From the NCBI GenBank assembly GCA_021801225.1, contig JAJYYF010000014.1:1-42446 (forward strand): 42,446 nt of DNA. The letters are read 5' to 3'. Of this stretch, positions 15,977-25,292 are shown piece after piece; the stretch's first letter is position 1, and each line of letters starts with the position of its first letter. A program made the translations under genes and the position numbers. Source of the DNA: Microcaldota archaeon (GTDB lineage Archaea; Micrarchaeota; Micrarchaeia; Micrarchaeales; CABMGC01). The notes under the pieces were generated by a model, which worked only from the letters and a program-made list of their open reading frames with translations, did no database searches and was not told where the DNA came from.

Positions 15977-16681
15977 TTAATATTTTATTTCCTTACCACT
16001 TAACGTAAAGACCTTTTTATTCTCAAAGGAAAATATGTTATTTCTAAAAATAGGCATAAAATCACCAACCTTTTCTAACTCCAATCCATTAAGCAACGGA
16101 TTAAAATGTGGTACTAAAATCAACTTTTCTTTTTCATTTATTTTTTTATATGCCTTTTTGGCATTTTTTCCAATACTTGTTTTTATCCAAACCGATTCTC
16201 CATTATATACTGCATGTGCATGTGCAACTACTAAATACTTTTTTAACATTGCCTCTTGAGAAGGCAATGCATTTCCATGCATAAAGACAAAATCTCCTAG
16301 AAATAATTCTTTATTTATGGTGACATTTATCTTTATTTGTTTAAAAACCTCCTCTAAATGTCCATCATGATTTCCTTTTGCTATAAAAATCTCAATCTTG
16401 TTTTCTTGAATACTTTCAAAAAATCTTTTCAATAATAAATATTCATTTCTATCCGGGTACATTATACTTTCTTTAACATCTCCCAAAATCATAATTTTTT
16501 TAACTTTTCTTTTAGAAAAAACATCAGTTAAAGTTTTTGATATTTTCTCATTAATATTAACGAATGTAATGCCTTTGTTTTCAAACTTAAGTTCTTTGCC
16601 TAAATGAAGATCTCCTATCACCAAACAAGAAGAATTTTTAATATAACCTACTGGTAGTCCATTTACAAACTCAAAGTTCAT
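15977..16681 (-). CDS. Calcineurin-like metallophosphoesterase
   Basis: A 234-residue protein with the five metallophosphoesterase motifs: DLHLG at residues 24-28, GDVKE near 67-71, GNHDG near 102-106, HGNALP near 134-139 and AHAHAV near 152-157. The second motif ends GDVKE, as in the archaeal SbcD-related subfamily. The substrate is unknown; members act on nucleotides or nucleic acid. It converges with the lipid reductase gene, with only two bases between their stops, and is divergent from the site-2 protease gene. Confidence 0.9.
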   Translation of the reverse strand: MNFEFVNGLPVGYIKNSSCLVIGDLHLGKELKFENKGITFVNINEKISKTLTDVFSKRKVKKIMILGDVKESIMYPDRNEYLLLKRFFESIQENKIEIFIAKGNHDGHLEEVFKQIKINVTINKELFLGDFVFMHGNALPSQEAMLKKYLVVAHAHAVYNGESVWIKTSIGKNAKKAYKKINEKEKLILVPHFNPLLNGLELEKVGDFMPIFRNNIFSFENKKVFTLSGKEIKY

Positions 16682-16726
16682 AAATATATAAAGATTGTTA
16701 TGTATTAAATAAGTATAGGAGTTCTA

Positions 16727-17800
16727 ATGGCTAGCGGATTTAAAATAGGAAAAATTTTTGGAATAGATGTAAGTATACATTGGACACTCGCTCTTTTATT
16801 TTTTATATCCTTAATACCAATATCCTATGGAAATTATCTTTTATTCTTAATAATAATTCTTCTTTTTATCTGTGTATTTTTACATGAACTGGCTCACTCA
16901 TTTACAGCTATAAAAAACAATATCCCTGTAAGGGAAATAACCTTAAACATAATCGGAGGAGCTTCAATAATAGATACAACTAAAGTAAAACCGGATACTG
17001 AGTTTAGAATAGCATTAGTCGGTCCTATTGCAAGTATCTTTATAGGCTGTATTTTTGGAATATTTTCAGTACTTTATACATATGGAGGAACGTTGGCATA
17101 TATTCTTCAAATAATGTTTGAAATTAATATATTATTAGGCGTATTTAACCTAATACCTGCTTTTCCAATGGATGGTGGGAGAGTTTTAAAAAGCTACTTA
17201 CAGAAAAAAAGAACAGAGTTTAATGCAACAATGCTAACTGCAAAAATAAGCAATGTAGTCATAGGTCTATTCCTTCTTTTTTCATTTGTATACACTTTAA
17301 TTATAACTGGTTCAATACTTTACAAAGAGTTTGAGTTCTTTATTTTATTATTTATAGCAGTATTTCTTTACGGTGGCTCTGAAGCTGAAAAAGAAGCTGC
17401 AATAATTAAAAATGAGTGCAAATCACTATCAGCTTTTGATATAATGGGAAACGATTTTTCAATAGTCTCTCCAAAAATGTCATCATCAGATGTATATAAA
17501 CATGCACTTTCAAAGAGACAAGATATTCTTTTAATAAAAGATAAAAACTCATTTAATTACATTGATCCGTTCAAAGCAAGAAATTATGCATCAAAAACTG
17601 CAAAAGATTTATCATCAAAAGCAATAGCAGTTAATTATAAAGAAACGGCATTCAATACTCTTTCAAAGTTGCAATCAAATAATGTAAGTCTGGCAGTGGT
17701 TTTAAAAAATAATAAAATTATAGGAGTTATAACTACTCAACGAATACAAAGTTTTATATACTTACACATGCTTGCTAATAAATCGAAGAAAAGAATTTAA
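16727..17800 (+). CDS. Site-2-type zinc metalloprotease (M50) with CBS-like tail
   Basis: A 357-residue membrane protease. The zinc motif HELAH is at residues 53-57, and the third ligand is Asp149 in NLIPAFPMDGGR. About six membrane segments lie in residues 20-215. The C-terminal 130 residues resemble a degenerate CBS pair, as in archaeal S2P homologues (FDIMGNDFSIVSPKMS, then VVLKNNKIIGVITTQRI). It cleaves within membrane segments, often of regulators; the target is unknown. AGGAG seven bases before ATG supports the start. Confidence 0.93.
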   Translation: MASGFKIGKIFGIDVSIHWTLALLFFISLIPISYGNYLLFLIIILLFICVFLHELAHSFTAIKNNIPVREITLNIIGGASIIDTTKVKPDTEFRIALVGPIASIFIGCIFGIFSVLYTYGGTLAYILQIMFEINILLGVFNLIPAFPMDGGRVLKSYLQKKRTEFNATMLTAKISNVVIGLFLLFSFVYTLIITGSILYKEFEFFILLFIAVFLYGGSEAEKEAAIIKNECKSLSAFDIMGNDFSIVSPKMSSSDVYKHALSKRQDILLIKDKNSFNYIDPFKARNYASKTAKDLSSKAIAVNYKETAFNTLSKLQSNNVSLAVVLKNNKIIGVITTQRIQSFIYLHMLANKSKKRI

Positions 17801-17841
17801 TAATTACAGTTTAATGTATATTTTGACCAGTAGTTGTGTTT

Positions 17842-20800
17842 ATGCTTTATATTGATTCACTAATAATAGATAAATTTAAGTCTGTAAATCATGCTGCATT
17901 GCGTTTCAGCAAGGGGTTTAACTGTATAGTTGGTCCAAACGGAAGCGGTAAAAGCACTATTTCTGATTCTTTACTTTTTGGGCTTGGAGAATCATCTTCA
18001 CGAAGATTGAGAGTAGAAAAATACGATCAACTAATTAGAGGAATCTCTTCTGAGAATGATAAAAAATTAAAAATAGCTCAAGTTAAATTAGATTTCAAGG
18101 GCGATGCAAATATCTCTGTAGTTAGATATATCCGAAGTGATGGAAAAACAGCGTATAAGCTTAATGGCAAAACAATGAAGAAAAATGAGGTAATGACTAC
18201 ATTATTGAAGTACGGAATAAAAGCAGACGAGACGAATACAATATCTCAAGGAGAAATAATAACTTTAGGTAATATGAACTCTACAGAATTGAGAGAATTA
18301 ATTGACCTAGCTTCAGGAATAAAAGAATTTGAAAATAAGAAAAATGAGTCTATAAAAGAGTTAGGAAAGGTAGACCAAAAGATAAATGAATCAAATGTTG
18401 CCTTTAGTACTCAAAAAGGTTTTCTCGAAGAGCTTAAATCAGATAAAGATTTGGCAGAAAAATACCTTTCAATGGCTTCAAGGTTAAAGATACTTAATTT
18501 CAATGTGCTTTTATTAAAAAAGAAAACTGCTGAGTCATACTTAAATGAGTTTTCAAAAAATATTTCTAGTTATGAAACAAAACTTCAAGAAATAAATAAA
18601 AAGTTAGAAGATATAAGCAAAAAACTTGATTCAAATACTAAAGAAAGAACTGATTTAACCAGAAAACTGAGTGAAAGTAATCAAGAAATGGGCTCTACAA
18701 ATGCAATACTAGAATCAGTTAATATACAAACAGTAAAACTAGAAGGCGAGATGACCTCATTTTCTAATTCGATCAAAGAATTTGAAAATTCAATAAAAGA
18801 GTTAACTGAAGAAAAAGTCACTACTACTCAAACCATAGAAAAAAATGTGCTTTCGATAGCTTCTGTGCTAAAAAAATTAGCACCAATTGAAGAAAGACTA
18901 TCTAAAATAAAATTAAAGCCAGAAGAGTTAAAATCAAATCCTAAATTAATAGAAAATTTAAAGTTAAAAGAGGAAGATCTTAATAAATCATTGGAATCTC
19001 TTTCAATTGAAATATCCAAATTAAATAACGAAATATATTCAGATAAAGCATCACTCGAGGCAAAGATGCAAGAGTTTAACTTTAATAAAAAAGAGTATGA
19101 TCTCAAAAATAAAGAACTAAAAGAAATAACTCAGAAAATAGAAAATGTTTCAAAAACATTGTCAGAATCTTCTTCAACAACAAAGAAATTAGAACTTGAA
19201 ATAAATAAACTTGAAAAGTATTCTTTGGAATTAGATGAAAAGTTGATAATTCTTAGGGAACAAAGAGCATCAATAAGGCAAAGATCTTCTTTGAATTATG
19301 ACTATATCTCTCAAAAATTCAGTTCCTCAAAAAGTTTTTTTGGAAAAATTTCAGAGCTGATAACTTATGATGATAAATATGCATACGCAGTAGAAGCAGC
19401 GGCTGGTTCTAGACTTGACTATATAGTTGTTGAGGACATATCTACTGCAAATACTATAATAAATTTCATGAGGGATAACTCTTTAGGAAGAGCTGCGTTT
19501 ATACCAATTAATGAAATTCGTGTTAATGATTCACGTTCTGATGAAAAATCTCTTACTCCATTAATTGAAACAATAAAATACGAAAAAAAATATCAAAAAG
19601 CAATACAGTATATATTTAACAACACTTACTTGATAAACAACATAAATGATTCTAAAAAATATGGTGTAGGTAGTAGAAGATACGTTACAATAGATGGAGA
19701 TATAGTAGAACAATCCGGAGTAGTTTCAGGAGGTTCGGTTAACAAAAAAGTCTCATCAGCTTCAATAGAAAATCAAATCAAAAATACAAATGATGAAAAA
19801 ACAATTACAAGGAAAAAAATAGATGAGCTAAATGATTCTATAAAAAATTCAAGAAAAGCAGAAGCATTTGCAGAAATGGAAATAAAATCATTAAAAGAAA
19901 GCTCTAATCTGACATCTACAGAGTTTCAAAGATATTTGTCTTCTGTGGAAACATTAAATTCTGAAATTTTAAAACTTAAAGAAAAAATATCTTTGAATGA
20001 GACAAGGTTTGCAAAACTTTCAAAAGATAGAGACTCAACACAAAAAACGTTGTTCGAAAGCAAAGAGAAGTTAGATGCTGCATTCAAGGAAGCTATGGAA
20101 TTTTCAAAAAGAATAGCAGAAAGTGGTTTAAATGATGAAGAAATAGCAAAAATAGAAGCACTAAGGAAAGAAGCAGAAGGATTAAAAATGGAAAATGTAT
20201 CCTTTGAAAAAGAAAACGAACTTCTTAAAAAAAGAATAGCAACTATAGAAAAGGAAATAACTTCAAAATCAAAATCAATTGATTCTATAGCAAACAATAT
20301 AAAACTATTAAAAACTAAAAAAGAAAAACTTATTCAAGAAAGAGCAGATATTGAAAAGAAAATTTCATCTGGAAGCGATGAAAGTAAAAAAGTATACAAA
20401 CAACTTAATGAACTTGATGAAAGGATTAGTAATTTAGCAAATGAAAAAGGCAGAATGTCTTCTGAAAAAGCAATTCAAGAAAGACAAATTTCAGAAGCAA
20501 AGATAAGAAGATCTCAGTATGAAACAAGTTTTGCAGACCTTACTGCGGAGCTTTCAACTTATAGAGAACAAATCGAAGTAATAACTGGCAATATAAATGA
20601 TATGGAAAAGGAAGCAACAGTTCTATCATCAAAATTAAAGGACATGGGAAATATTAACTTAAAAGCACCAGAGATGTATTCTGAAAGATTGAAAGAAGTA
20701 GAAGATGCTTCTAGTAAATTAGAGACACTAAAGACAGAAAGACAGGCAGTCATGCGTATGATTGAAGAGATTGATTCAAAAAAGCTCCAAACATTCATGA

Positions 20801-21249
20801 GTACATTAAATGACGTTGTAACCAATTTTAATAAACTGTGTGGGTATTTATTTCAAGACAAACCTGAAATAAATTTGTCAAATCAAAAAGAACCTTTCAA
20901 AAGTGGTTTAGTTATAACGGTAAAAGAAGGCAAAACAAAAAAACTTCTTACTTCTATGTCTGGCGGTGAGAAATCATTAATATTATTAATTTTGATATTA
21001 GCAATACATATGTGCAAACCTTCATCCCTTTACCTTTTTGATGAGGTAGATTCTGCATTGGATAAAGAAAATTCTAAGAAGTTATCTCATCTGCTCAAAC
21101 AAATGAGTTCAGATGCACAATTTATTGTAATAAGTCATAATGATTCATTAATATCTAGTGCAGATACTGCAATAGGGGTTGCAAAATCAAATAATGAATC
21201 TAAAGTTATTGGTTTAGAAATATCTAGTATAATGAACAAAAAGGAATAG
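17842..21249 (+). CDS. smc: Chromosome segregation ATPase SMC
   Basis: An 1135-residue SMC. Walker A is GPNGSGKST at residues 31-39. Two long coiled coils, about 160-470 and 640-1000, flank a hinge near 485-625 with AVEAAAGSRLDYIVVED and the RYVTIDGDIVEQSGVVSGG segment. The C-terminal ABC signature is SMSGGEKSL and Walker B is LYLFDEVDSALD. It compacts and holds DNA, with the kleisin ScpA as partner; no kleisin gene follows here. ATG at 17842 matches the usual SMC beginning better than the GTG at 17836. The stop codon overlaps the next gene's GTG. Confidence 0.97.
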   Translation: MLYIDSLIIDKFKSVNHAALRFSKGFNCIVGPNGSGKSTISDSLLFGLGESSSRRLRVEKYDQLIRGISSENDKKLKIAQVKLDFKGDANISVVRYIRSDGKTAYKLNGKTMKKNEVMTTLLKYGIKADETNTISQGEIITLGNMNSTELRELIDLASGIKEFENKKNESIKELGKVDQKINESNVAFSTQKGFLEELKSDKDLAEKYLSMASRLKILNFNVLLLKKKTAESYLNEFSKNISSYETKLQEINKKLEDISKKLDSNTKERTDLTRKLSESNQEMGSTNAILESVNIQTVKLEGEMTSFSNSIKEFENSIKELTEEKVTTTQTIEKNVLSIASVLKKLAPIEERLSKIKLKPEELKSNPKLIENLKLKEEDLNKSLESLSIEISKLNNEIYSDKASLEAKMQEFNFNKKEYDLKNKELKEITQKIENVSKTLSESSSTTKKLELEINKLEKYSLELDEKLIILREQRASIRQRSSLNYDYISQKFSSSKSFFGKISELITYDDKYAYAVEAAAGSRLDYIVVEDISTANTIINFMRDNSLGRAAFIPINEIRVNDSRSDEKSLTPLIETIKYEKKYQKAIQYIFNNTYLINNINDSKKYGVGSRRYVTIDGDIVEQSGVVSGGSVNKKVSSASIENQIKNTNDEKTITRKKIDELNDSIKNSRKAEAFAEMEIKSLKESSNLTSTEFQRYLSSVETLNSEILKLKEKISLNETRFAKLSKDRDSTQKTLFESKEKLDAAFKEAMEFSKRIAESGLNDEEIAKIEALRKEAEGLKMENVSFEKENELLKKRIATIEKEITSKSKSIDSIANNIKLLKTKKEKLIQERADIEKKISSGSDESKKVYKQLNELDERISNLANEKGRMSSEKAIQERQISEAKIRRSQYETSFADLTAELSTYREQIEVITGNINDMEKEATVLSSKLKDMGNINLKAPEMYSERLKEVEDASSKLETLKTERQAVMRMIEEIDSKKLQTFMSTLNDVVTNFNKLCGYLFQDKPEINLSNQKEPFKSGLVITVKEGKTKKLLTSMSGGEKSLILLILILAIHMCKPSSLYLFDEVDSALDKENSKKLSHLLKQMSSDAQFIVISHNDSLISSADTAIGVAKSNNESKVIGLEISSIMNKKE

Positions 21250-22316
21250 TGATTTATTTGAATAAAAGATTAAAAAATAAAGAAATTCAGAGCAAAAACA
21301 TTCAACAAAAAAAGAACAAAAATAGTGATTTACTAATTTATTCTTTATATGCGTTAATATTAATTTTTATATTTTTATACATAATAACTCAAAATTCTTT
21401 GTTTGGCTTTGGAGCATTTGTATTTATCGTTATCACTTTATTTTTTGAGTTTAAATCTAGTATCAGTACAGACGGAACTAAAAAAACACTAAGAGATTTG
21501 GGTATAGCAGTTATAGTTGTAATAATTATATTTTGGATTTTTCCCACATTACTACTTCAATCATCCTCTCCAATAAACGTTGTAGCAAGTTGCAGTATGC
21601 TTCCTACTCTTCAGAGAGGAGATTTAGTTTTTGTACATGGTATTTCAAATATGTCAGAGTTCTTAAAACAAAACAATATTCCTATAATAAATATCTCTAA
21701 TGTTGAATTTAAAAAAATAACAGAAAATATTTCTCAACAGTTTATAGAGCCTCTTCCATATGTACCAAATAATCCATCTGAAATAGTATTTAACAATTAT
21801 TATAGTAAAAGTTCTAATTATAGCATAGGACTTTACAACATTGCATGTATAGAAAATTATCTTTCAAAAGGTTTCAAAAGTTTAATTGGCTTATGTTTAA
21901 TAAATGCTTCAACATCAAATCCTATCAAATATACTTATTCAATTGGTAATCTGTCATATCAAAATAATACATATAAAGAGGCATATATCTCAGGATTTAC
22001 CTTAAATAATATCACAGTATATGAAAATTATAGCAATCCAATAATCGTGTATAAAACTGTCCCTGGAGATAGTTTTACAGACTCACAAATAGTGCACAGA
22101 ATTTTTGCAGCAATTCATGTTAATAATACCTATTATATTCTTACTAAAGGAGATAATAATCCAATTTTAGATATGCAGGATATGAATTATCCGGTTAATC
22201 AAAGTGATGTAATAGGTTATGTTGTATTTAAAATACCTTACATCGGATATCCATCTTTGATATTAAGAGGACAGTTCGGACCAGTTTCAGGTTGCAATCA
22301 AACATTAACTAGATAA
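21249..22316 (+). CDS. Signal peptidase I (S26) with large insertion
   Basis: A 355-residue membrane protein. Three hydrophobic segments lie near residues 28-48, 50-68 and 84-104. The catalytic box is SCSMLPTLQRGDLVFVHG at 114-131, with Ser116 as nucleophile. The second box has QIVHRI near 275, where archaeal and ER-type enzymes use His, and KGDNNPILD follows near 297. Between the boxes lies about 145 residues rich in Asn, Ser and Tyr, much longer than usual. It removes signal peptides from exported proteins. GTG at 21249 overlaps the smc stop; TTG at 21258 with GTGAT upstream is an alternative. Confidence 0.88.
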   Translation: MIYLNKRLKNKEIQSKNIQQKKNKNSDLLIYSLYALILIFIFLYIITQNSLFGFGAFVFIVITLFFEFKSSISTDGTKKTLRDLGIAVIVVIIIFWIFPTLLLQSSSPINVVASCSMLPTLQRGDLVFVHGISNMSEFLKQNNIPIINISNVEFKKITENISQQFIEPLPYVPNNPSEIVFNNYYSKSSNYSIGLYNIACIENYLSKGFKSLIGLCLINASTSNPIKYTYSIGNLSYQNNTYKEAYISGFTLNNITVYENYSNPIIVYKTVPGDSFTDSQIVHRIFAAIHVNNTYYILTKGDNNPILDMQDMNYPVNQSDVIGYVVFKIPYIGYPSLILRGQFGPVSGCNQTLTR

Positions 22317-22476
22317 AATATTTAAATGATCTTTAGTTTGTTGCATAGAAAAATTTTAAAATACAAGGTTAAAGTATTTTCTTATCTCTTCAAGTGCATG
22401 TATATTTTACGTATTTTTACAAAGTTTTAATTAAGTATTAGAATTATTTCTTATCTAAGACTAATCAATTTTTAAT

Positions 22477-23226
22477 TTATAGTGGAAAAACTTCCCTGTG
22501 CTTTTCCAAAAAAATCTTTTTATAGGAATCTACAGTTCCTATATCCGCCCAGGTTCCTTCGCAAACAACTCCATATACACTGGTGTTTTTTATTAACCAC
22601 TGTATAAGATATCCTGGTGAATCAGGATTATTATTATCTGATAAGTATTTATCTATCAATGAAATCTCATCTTTTCTAAAGGCGTATATTCCTGTACTTA
22701 TTAATGTGCTTTCTGGTTTTTCAGGTTTTTCACAAAAATTTGTTATAACTCCATTATTTAATTTAACTACGCCAAATCTTTTTGCATCTTCATTTGATCT
22801 TATGTCATATACACAAATTATAGGGGCTTTTTGTGAGTTAAATTTTTCGACAACGTCGCCTAAACTAAAATCATAGTAATTATCTCCTGCAATAACAAGT
22901 AAGTCCTCATTAAGCCCAGCCTTTTCTACCGAGTACTTCATACCTTTTATTGCTCCTTGTTTTACGTTATTACTAAGCGCTGGTTCTACAACCAACTCTA
23001 TCTTCTTTTCTCTACTCTTATTTTTATTATTTACCCAATACTCGAACTGATCCTCGAATCTTTTATTTGTAGCTATGACTATTCTGTTTATATCTAACTT
23101 ATCTAAATCCTGTATTATATAATCTACTAAAGGCTTTCCACCTACGGGCAAAAGTGGCTTTGGCATAAATAATGTTATTGGTTCTAGTCTAGTAGCAAAT
23201 CCTCCACATAATATTAAGGCATCCAT
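22477..23226 (-). CDS. NDP-sugar pyrophosphorylase-type nucleotidyltransferase
   Basis: A 249-residue enzyme of the sugar-phosphate nucleotidyltransferase family. The nucleotide-binding signature LCGGFATRLEPITLFMPKPL is at residues 6-25, with PVGGKPLVDYI following. VIAGDNYYDF near 113-122 holds the metal-binding Asp, and FCEKPEKP near 169-176 is the sugar-side motif. It makes an activated sugar such as dTDP-glucose or GDP-mannose; the base is not decidable by eye. It may feed the glycosyltransferase and surface glycoproteins elsewhere in the window. The 160-base gap to the signal peptidase gene holds only AT-rich sequence. Confidence 0.9.
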   Translation of the reverse strand: MDALILCGGFATRLEPITLFMPKPLLPVGGKPLVDYIIQDLDKLDINRIVIATNKRFEDQFEYWVNNKNKSREKKIELVVEPALSNNVKQGAIKGMKYSVEKAGLNEDLLVIAGDNYYDFSLGDVVEKFNSQKAPIICVYDIRSNEDAKRFGVVKLNNGVITNFCEKPEKPESTLISTGIYAFRKDEISLIDKYLSDNNNPDSPGYLIQWLIKNTSVYGVVCEGTWADIGTVDSYKKIFLEKHREVFPL

Positions 23227-23407
23227 TATGTTACCAAAAATTAATATGTTATTATTAATTTAAGATATATAAACGTTATGATTTATTAAGTATTGGGAAA
23301 TATTGACATTTATCTCTAATTTAATCAAGCTAAAAACAAATACTTAAGGCAATCTTAAAATTAAAAATTTATTTATAAACTATTATCAAATTAGTATATG
23401 TGATAAT

Positions 23408-23878
23408 ATGATTGAAATAGGAACAAAGGTACCGGAAATTAAGCTTGTTGATACTGAATTAAAGTTATCTAACTTAATACCTGAACATGGCAAACCAACA
23501 TTAATTGCATTTTTTCCAGGAGCCTTTACTGGTGTATGTACTAAGGAAATGTGCACATTTAGAGATAGTATGGCAAAGCTTAACTCTGTAAATGCAAAGG
23601 TAGTTGGTATAAGTACAGATGGCCCATTTTCAAATAAAGCTTTCAAAGAACAAAATAAACTAACATTTTCAATACTTAGTGATTATAATAGAGAAGCTGT
23701 AAAAAGATTTGGTATAGAGCTTAAAAACTTTGCAGGATTAAACGGCTACACAGCAGCTAAGCGTTCAATATTCATAGTTGATAAGACAGGAACTATAAGC
23801 TACGTTTGGATTTCAGACGATCCTACAGTAGAGCCTGATTACAACATAATCATGTCAGAGATCTCAAAATTAAAGTAA
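23408..23878 (+). CDS. Peroxiredoxin
   Basis: A 156-residue thiol peroxidase of the AhpC/Bcp group. The peroxidatic Cys44 lies in PGAFTGVCTKEMCTFRD, with a possible resolving Cys49. DKTGTISYVWISDDPTVEPD near 125-144 matches the family. It detoxifies hydrogen peroxide and organic peroxides using thiol or flavin-linked donors. GTGAT at 23400-23404 is exactly three bases before the ATG and supports the start. It is convergent with tRNA-Leu. Confidence 0.95.
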   Translation: MIEIGTKVPEIKLVDTELKLSNLIPEHGKPTLIAFFPGAFTGVCTKEMCTFRDSMAKLNSVNAKVVGISTDGPFSNKAFKEQNKLTFSILSDYNREAVKRFGIELKNFAGLNGYTAAKRSIFIVDKTGTISYVWISDDPTVEPDYNIIMSEISKLK

Positions 23879-23933
23879 TTAAGATTTAGGGGGCTTTCTT
23901 AAGCTTGTCTTAATACTTATGTGGATTTAGATT

Positions 23934-24019
23934 TGCAGGGGGTGAGATTTGAACTCACGAATCCACAAAGGAAACAGGCCCTGAACCTGTCACATTTGAC
24001 CAAGCTCTGCAACCCCTGC
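23934..24019 (-). tRNA. tRNA-Leu (CAG)
   Basis: A class II tRNA on the minus strand. Acceptor GCAGGGG pairs with CCCCTGC and the discriminator is A73. The anticodon arm ACAGG-TTCAGGG-CCTGT gives CAG. It has a long variable arm and a GTTCAAATC T-loop. No intron and no encoded CCA. It is divergent from the YchF-like gene, and a TATATAA lies between them. Confidence 0.95.
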
Positions 24020-24069
24020 TTTAAGATAGAGATTTATATATTACTTTATATTTAAATATATCTGATTTT

Positions 24070-25236
24070 ATGTTTATAGGCTTAATAGGTGCTCCAAACA
24101 AAGGGAAGAGCACATTATTTTCAGCTATAACTACCTTAGACGTTGAGATAGCCGAGCATCCGTTCACAACGATTAAACCTAATATTGGGAATACATACTT
24201 TATTAAAAAATGTCCAGATACCGAACTAAACTTAAAATGCAAACCAAAAAATTCACTATGCATAAATGGGAGTAGAAGAATCCCTATAAAAATAGTTGAT
24301 GTTGCAGGTCTAGTTCCAGATGCTAGTTCTGGAAAAGGAATGGGAAATCAATTCCTGAATAATCTATCTGGTGCTGATGCATTGATTTTAGTTGTAGATA
24401 TAAGTGGAGAAACTGATGAGTTTGGCAATCCAAGCAAAAATCATGACCCTTTTTTAGATATAAAATTTATTCAAAATGAGTTAATTACATGGTTATCAGA
24501 TATTTTAGCATCGCACGTATCATCATTGTCTAAATTACAAGACGGTGCATCTGCCTTAAAATCTATATTATCATCATTCAAAGCAACAGACTCACAAATC
24601 AAAAAAGCAGCAAATGAAGCAAATTTATCATTATCATACATAGCATGGAGCGATGTTAGCATAAAGAAATTTTCAGAATATTTTATAAAACTTAATAAAC
24701 CTTTAGTTGTAGTTGCAAACAAGTTAGATAAATCTTCAACAGAAAAACTCGAAGAACTTTCAAGTAAATTAAAAGATATAAAAGTAATAGGATGTTCAGC
24801 TGCAATTGAGTTAGCTTTAAGAAAGGCTATGAACTCAGGCGCAATTTCTTATACCTTCGGTGAGTCATCCTTTAGTATAAATACTACAGACAAAGAAAAA
24901 GTAAAGGCCTTGCAATATATCAAAAAATACCTGGAAAAAAATAATGATACTGGCGTACAAAAAACAATTAATTATGTAGTAGAAACACTTTTAGATCAAA
25001 TTGTGGTTTATCCTGTAGAAAATGAAAATAAATTTACAGATCATTTTGGCAATGTATTACCAGATGCAATTCTTATAAAAAAAGGAAGTACGGCTATTGA
25101 TTTAGCTGCAAAAATTCATACAGAGTTAGCTGAAAAAATGATATATGCTGTAGACGCTAGGACAAAAAATAGGGTATCAAAAGAGTATATCTTAAAAGAC
25201 AACGACATTATAAAAATAGTCAGTGCAGCCAGATAA
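24070..25236 (+). CDS. YchF/Obg-type GTPase with TGS domain
   Basis: A 388-residue archaeal translation-associated GTPase. G1 is GAPNKGKST at residues 7-15, switch II is DVAGLVPDASSGKGMGNQFL near 77-96, and NKLD near 217-220 is G4. The last 60 residues form the TGS domain (DAILIKKGSTAIDLAAKIHT onward), ending KIVSAAR. The large insertion between G3 and G4 is typical of the archaeal branch. It binds ribosomes; whether it uses GTP or ATP is unclear from the sequence alone. CTGAT three bases before the ATG may act as the ribosome-binding site. Confidence 0.93.
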   Translation: MFIGLIGAPNKGKSTLFSAITTLDVEIAEHPFTTIKPNIGNTYFIKKCPDTELNLKCKPKNSLCINGSRRIPIKIVDVAGLVPDASSGKGMGNQFLNNLSGADALILVVDISGETDEFGNPSKNHDPFLDIKFIQNELITWLSDILASHVSSLSKLQDGASALKSILSSFKATDSQIKKAANEANLSLSYIAWSDVSIKKFSEYFIKLNKPLVVVANKLDKSSTEKLEELSSKLKDIKVIGCSAAIELALRKAMNSGAISYTFGESSFSINTTDKEKVKALQYIKKYLEKNNDTGVQKTINYVVETLLDQIVVYPVENENKFTDHFGNVLPDAILIKKGSTAIDLAAKIHTELAEKMIYAVDARTKNRVSKEYILKDNDIIKIVSAAR

Positions 25237-25292
25237 CAACCACTTTTAAACAAACTAATTTAAGCTTTAATCACTAATATTACTGTGATAAA

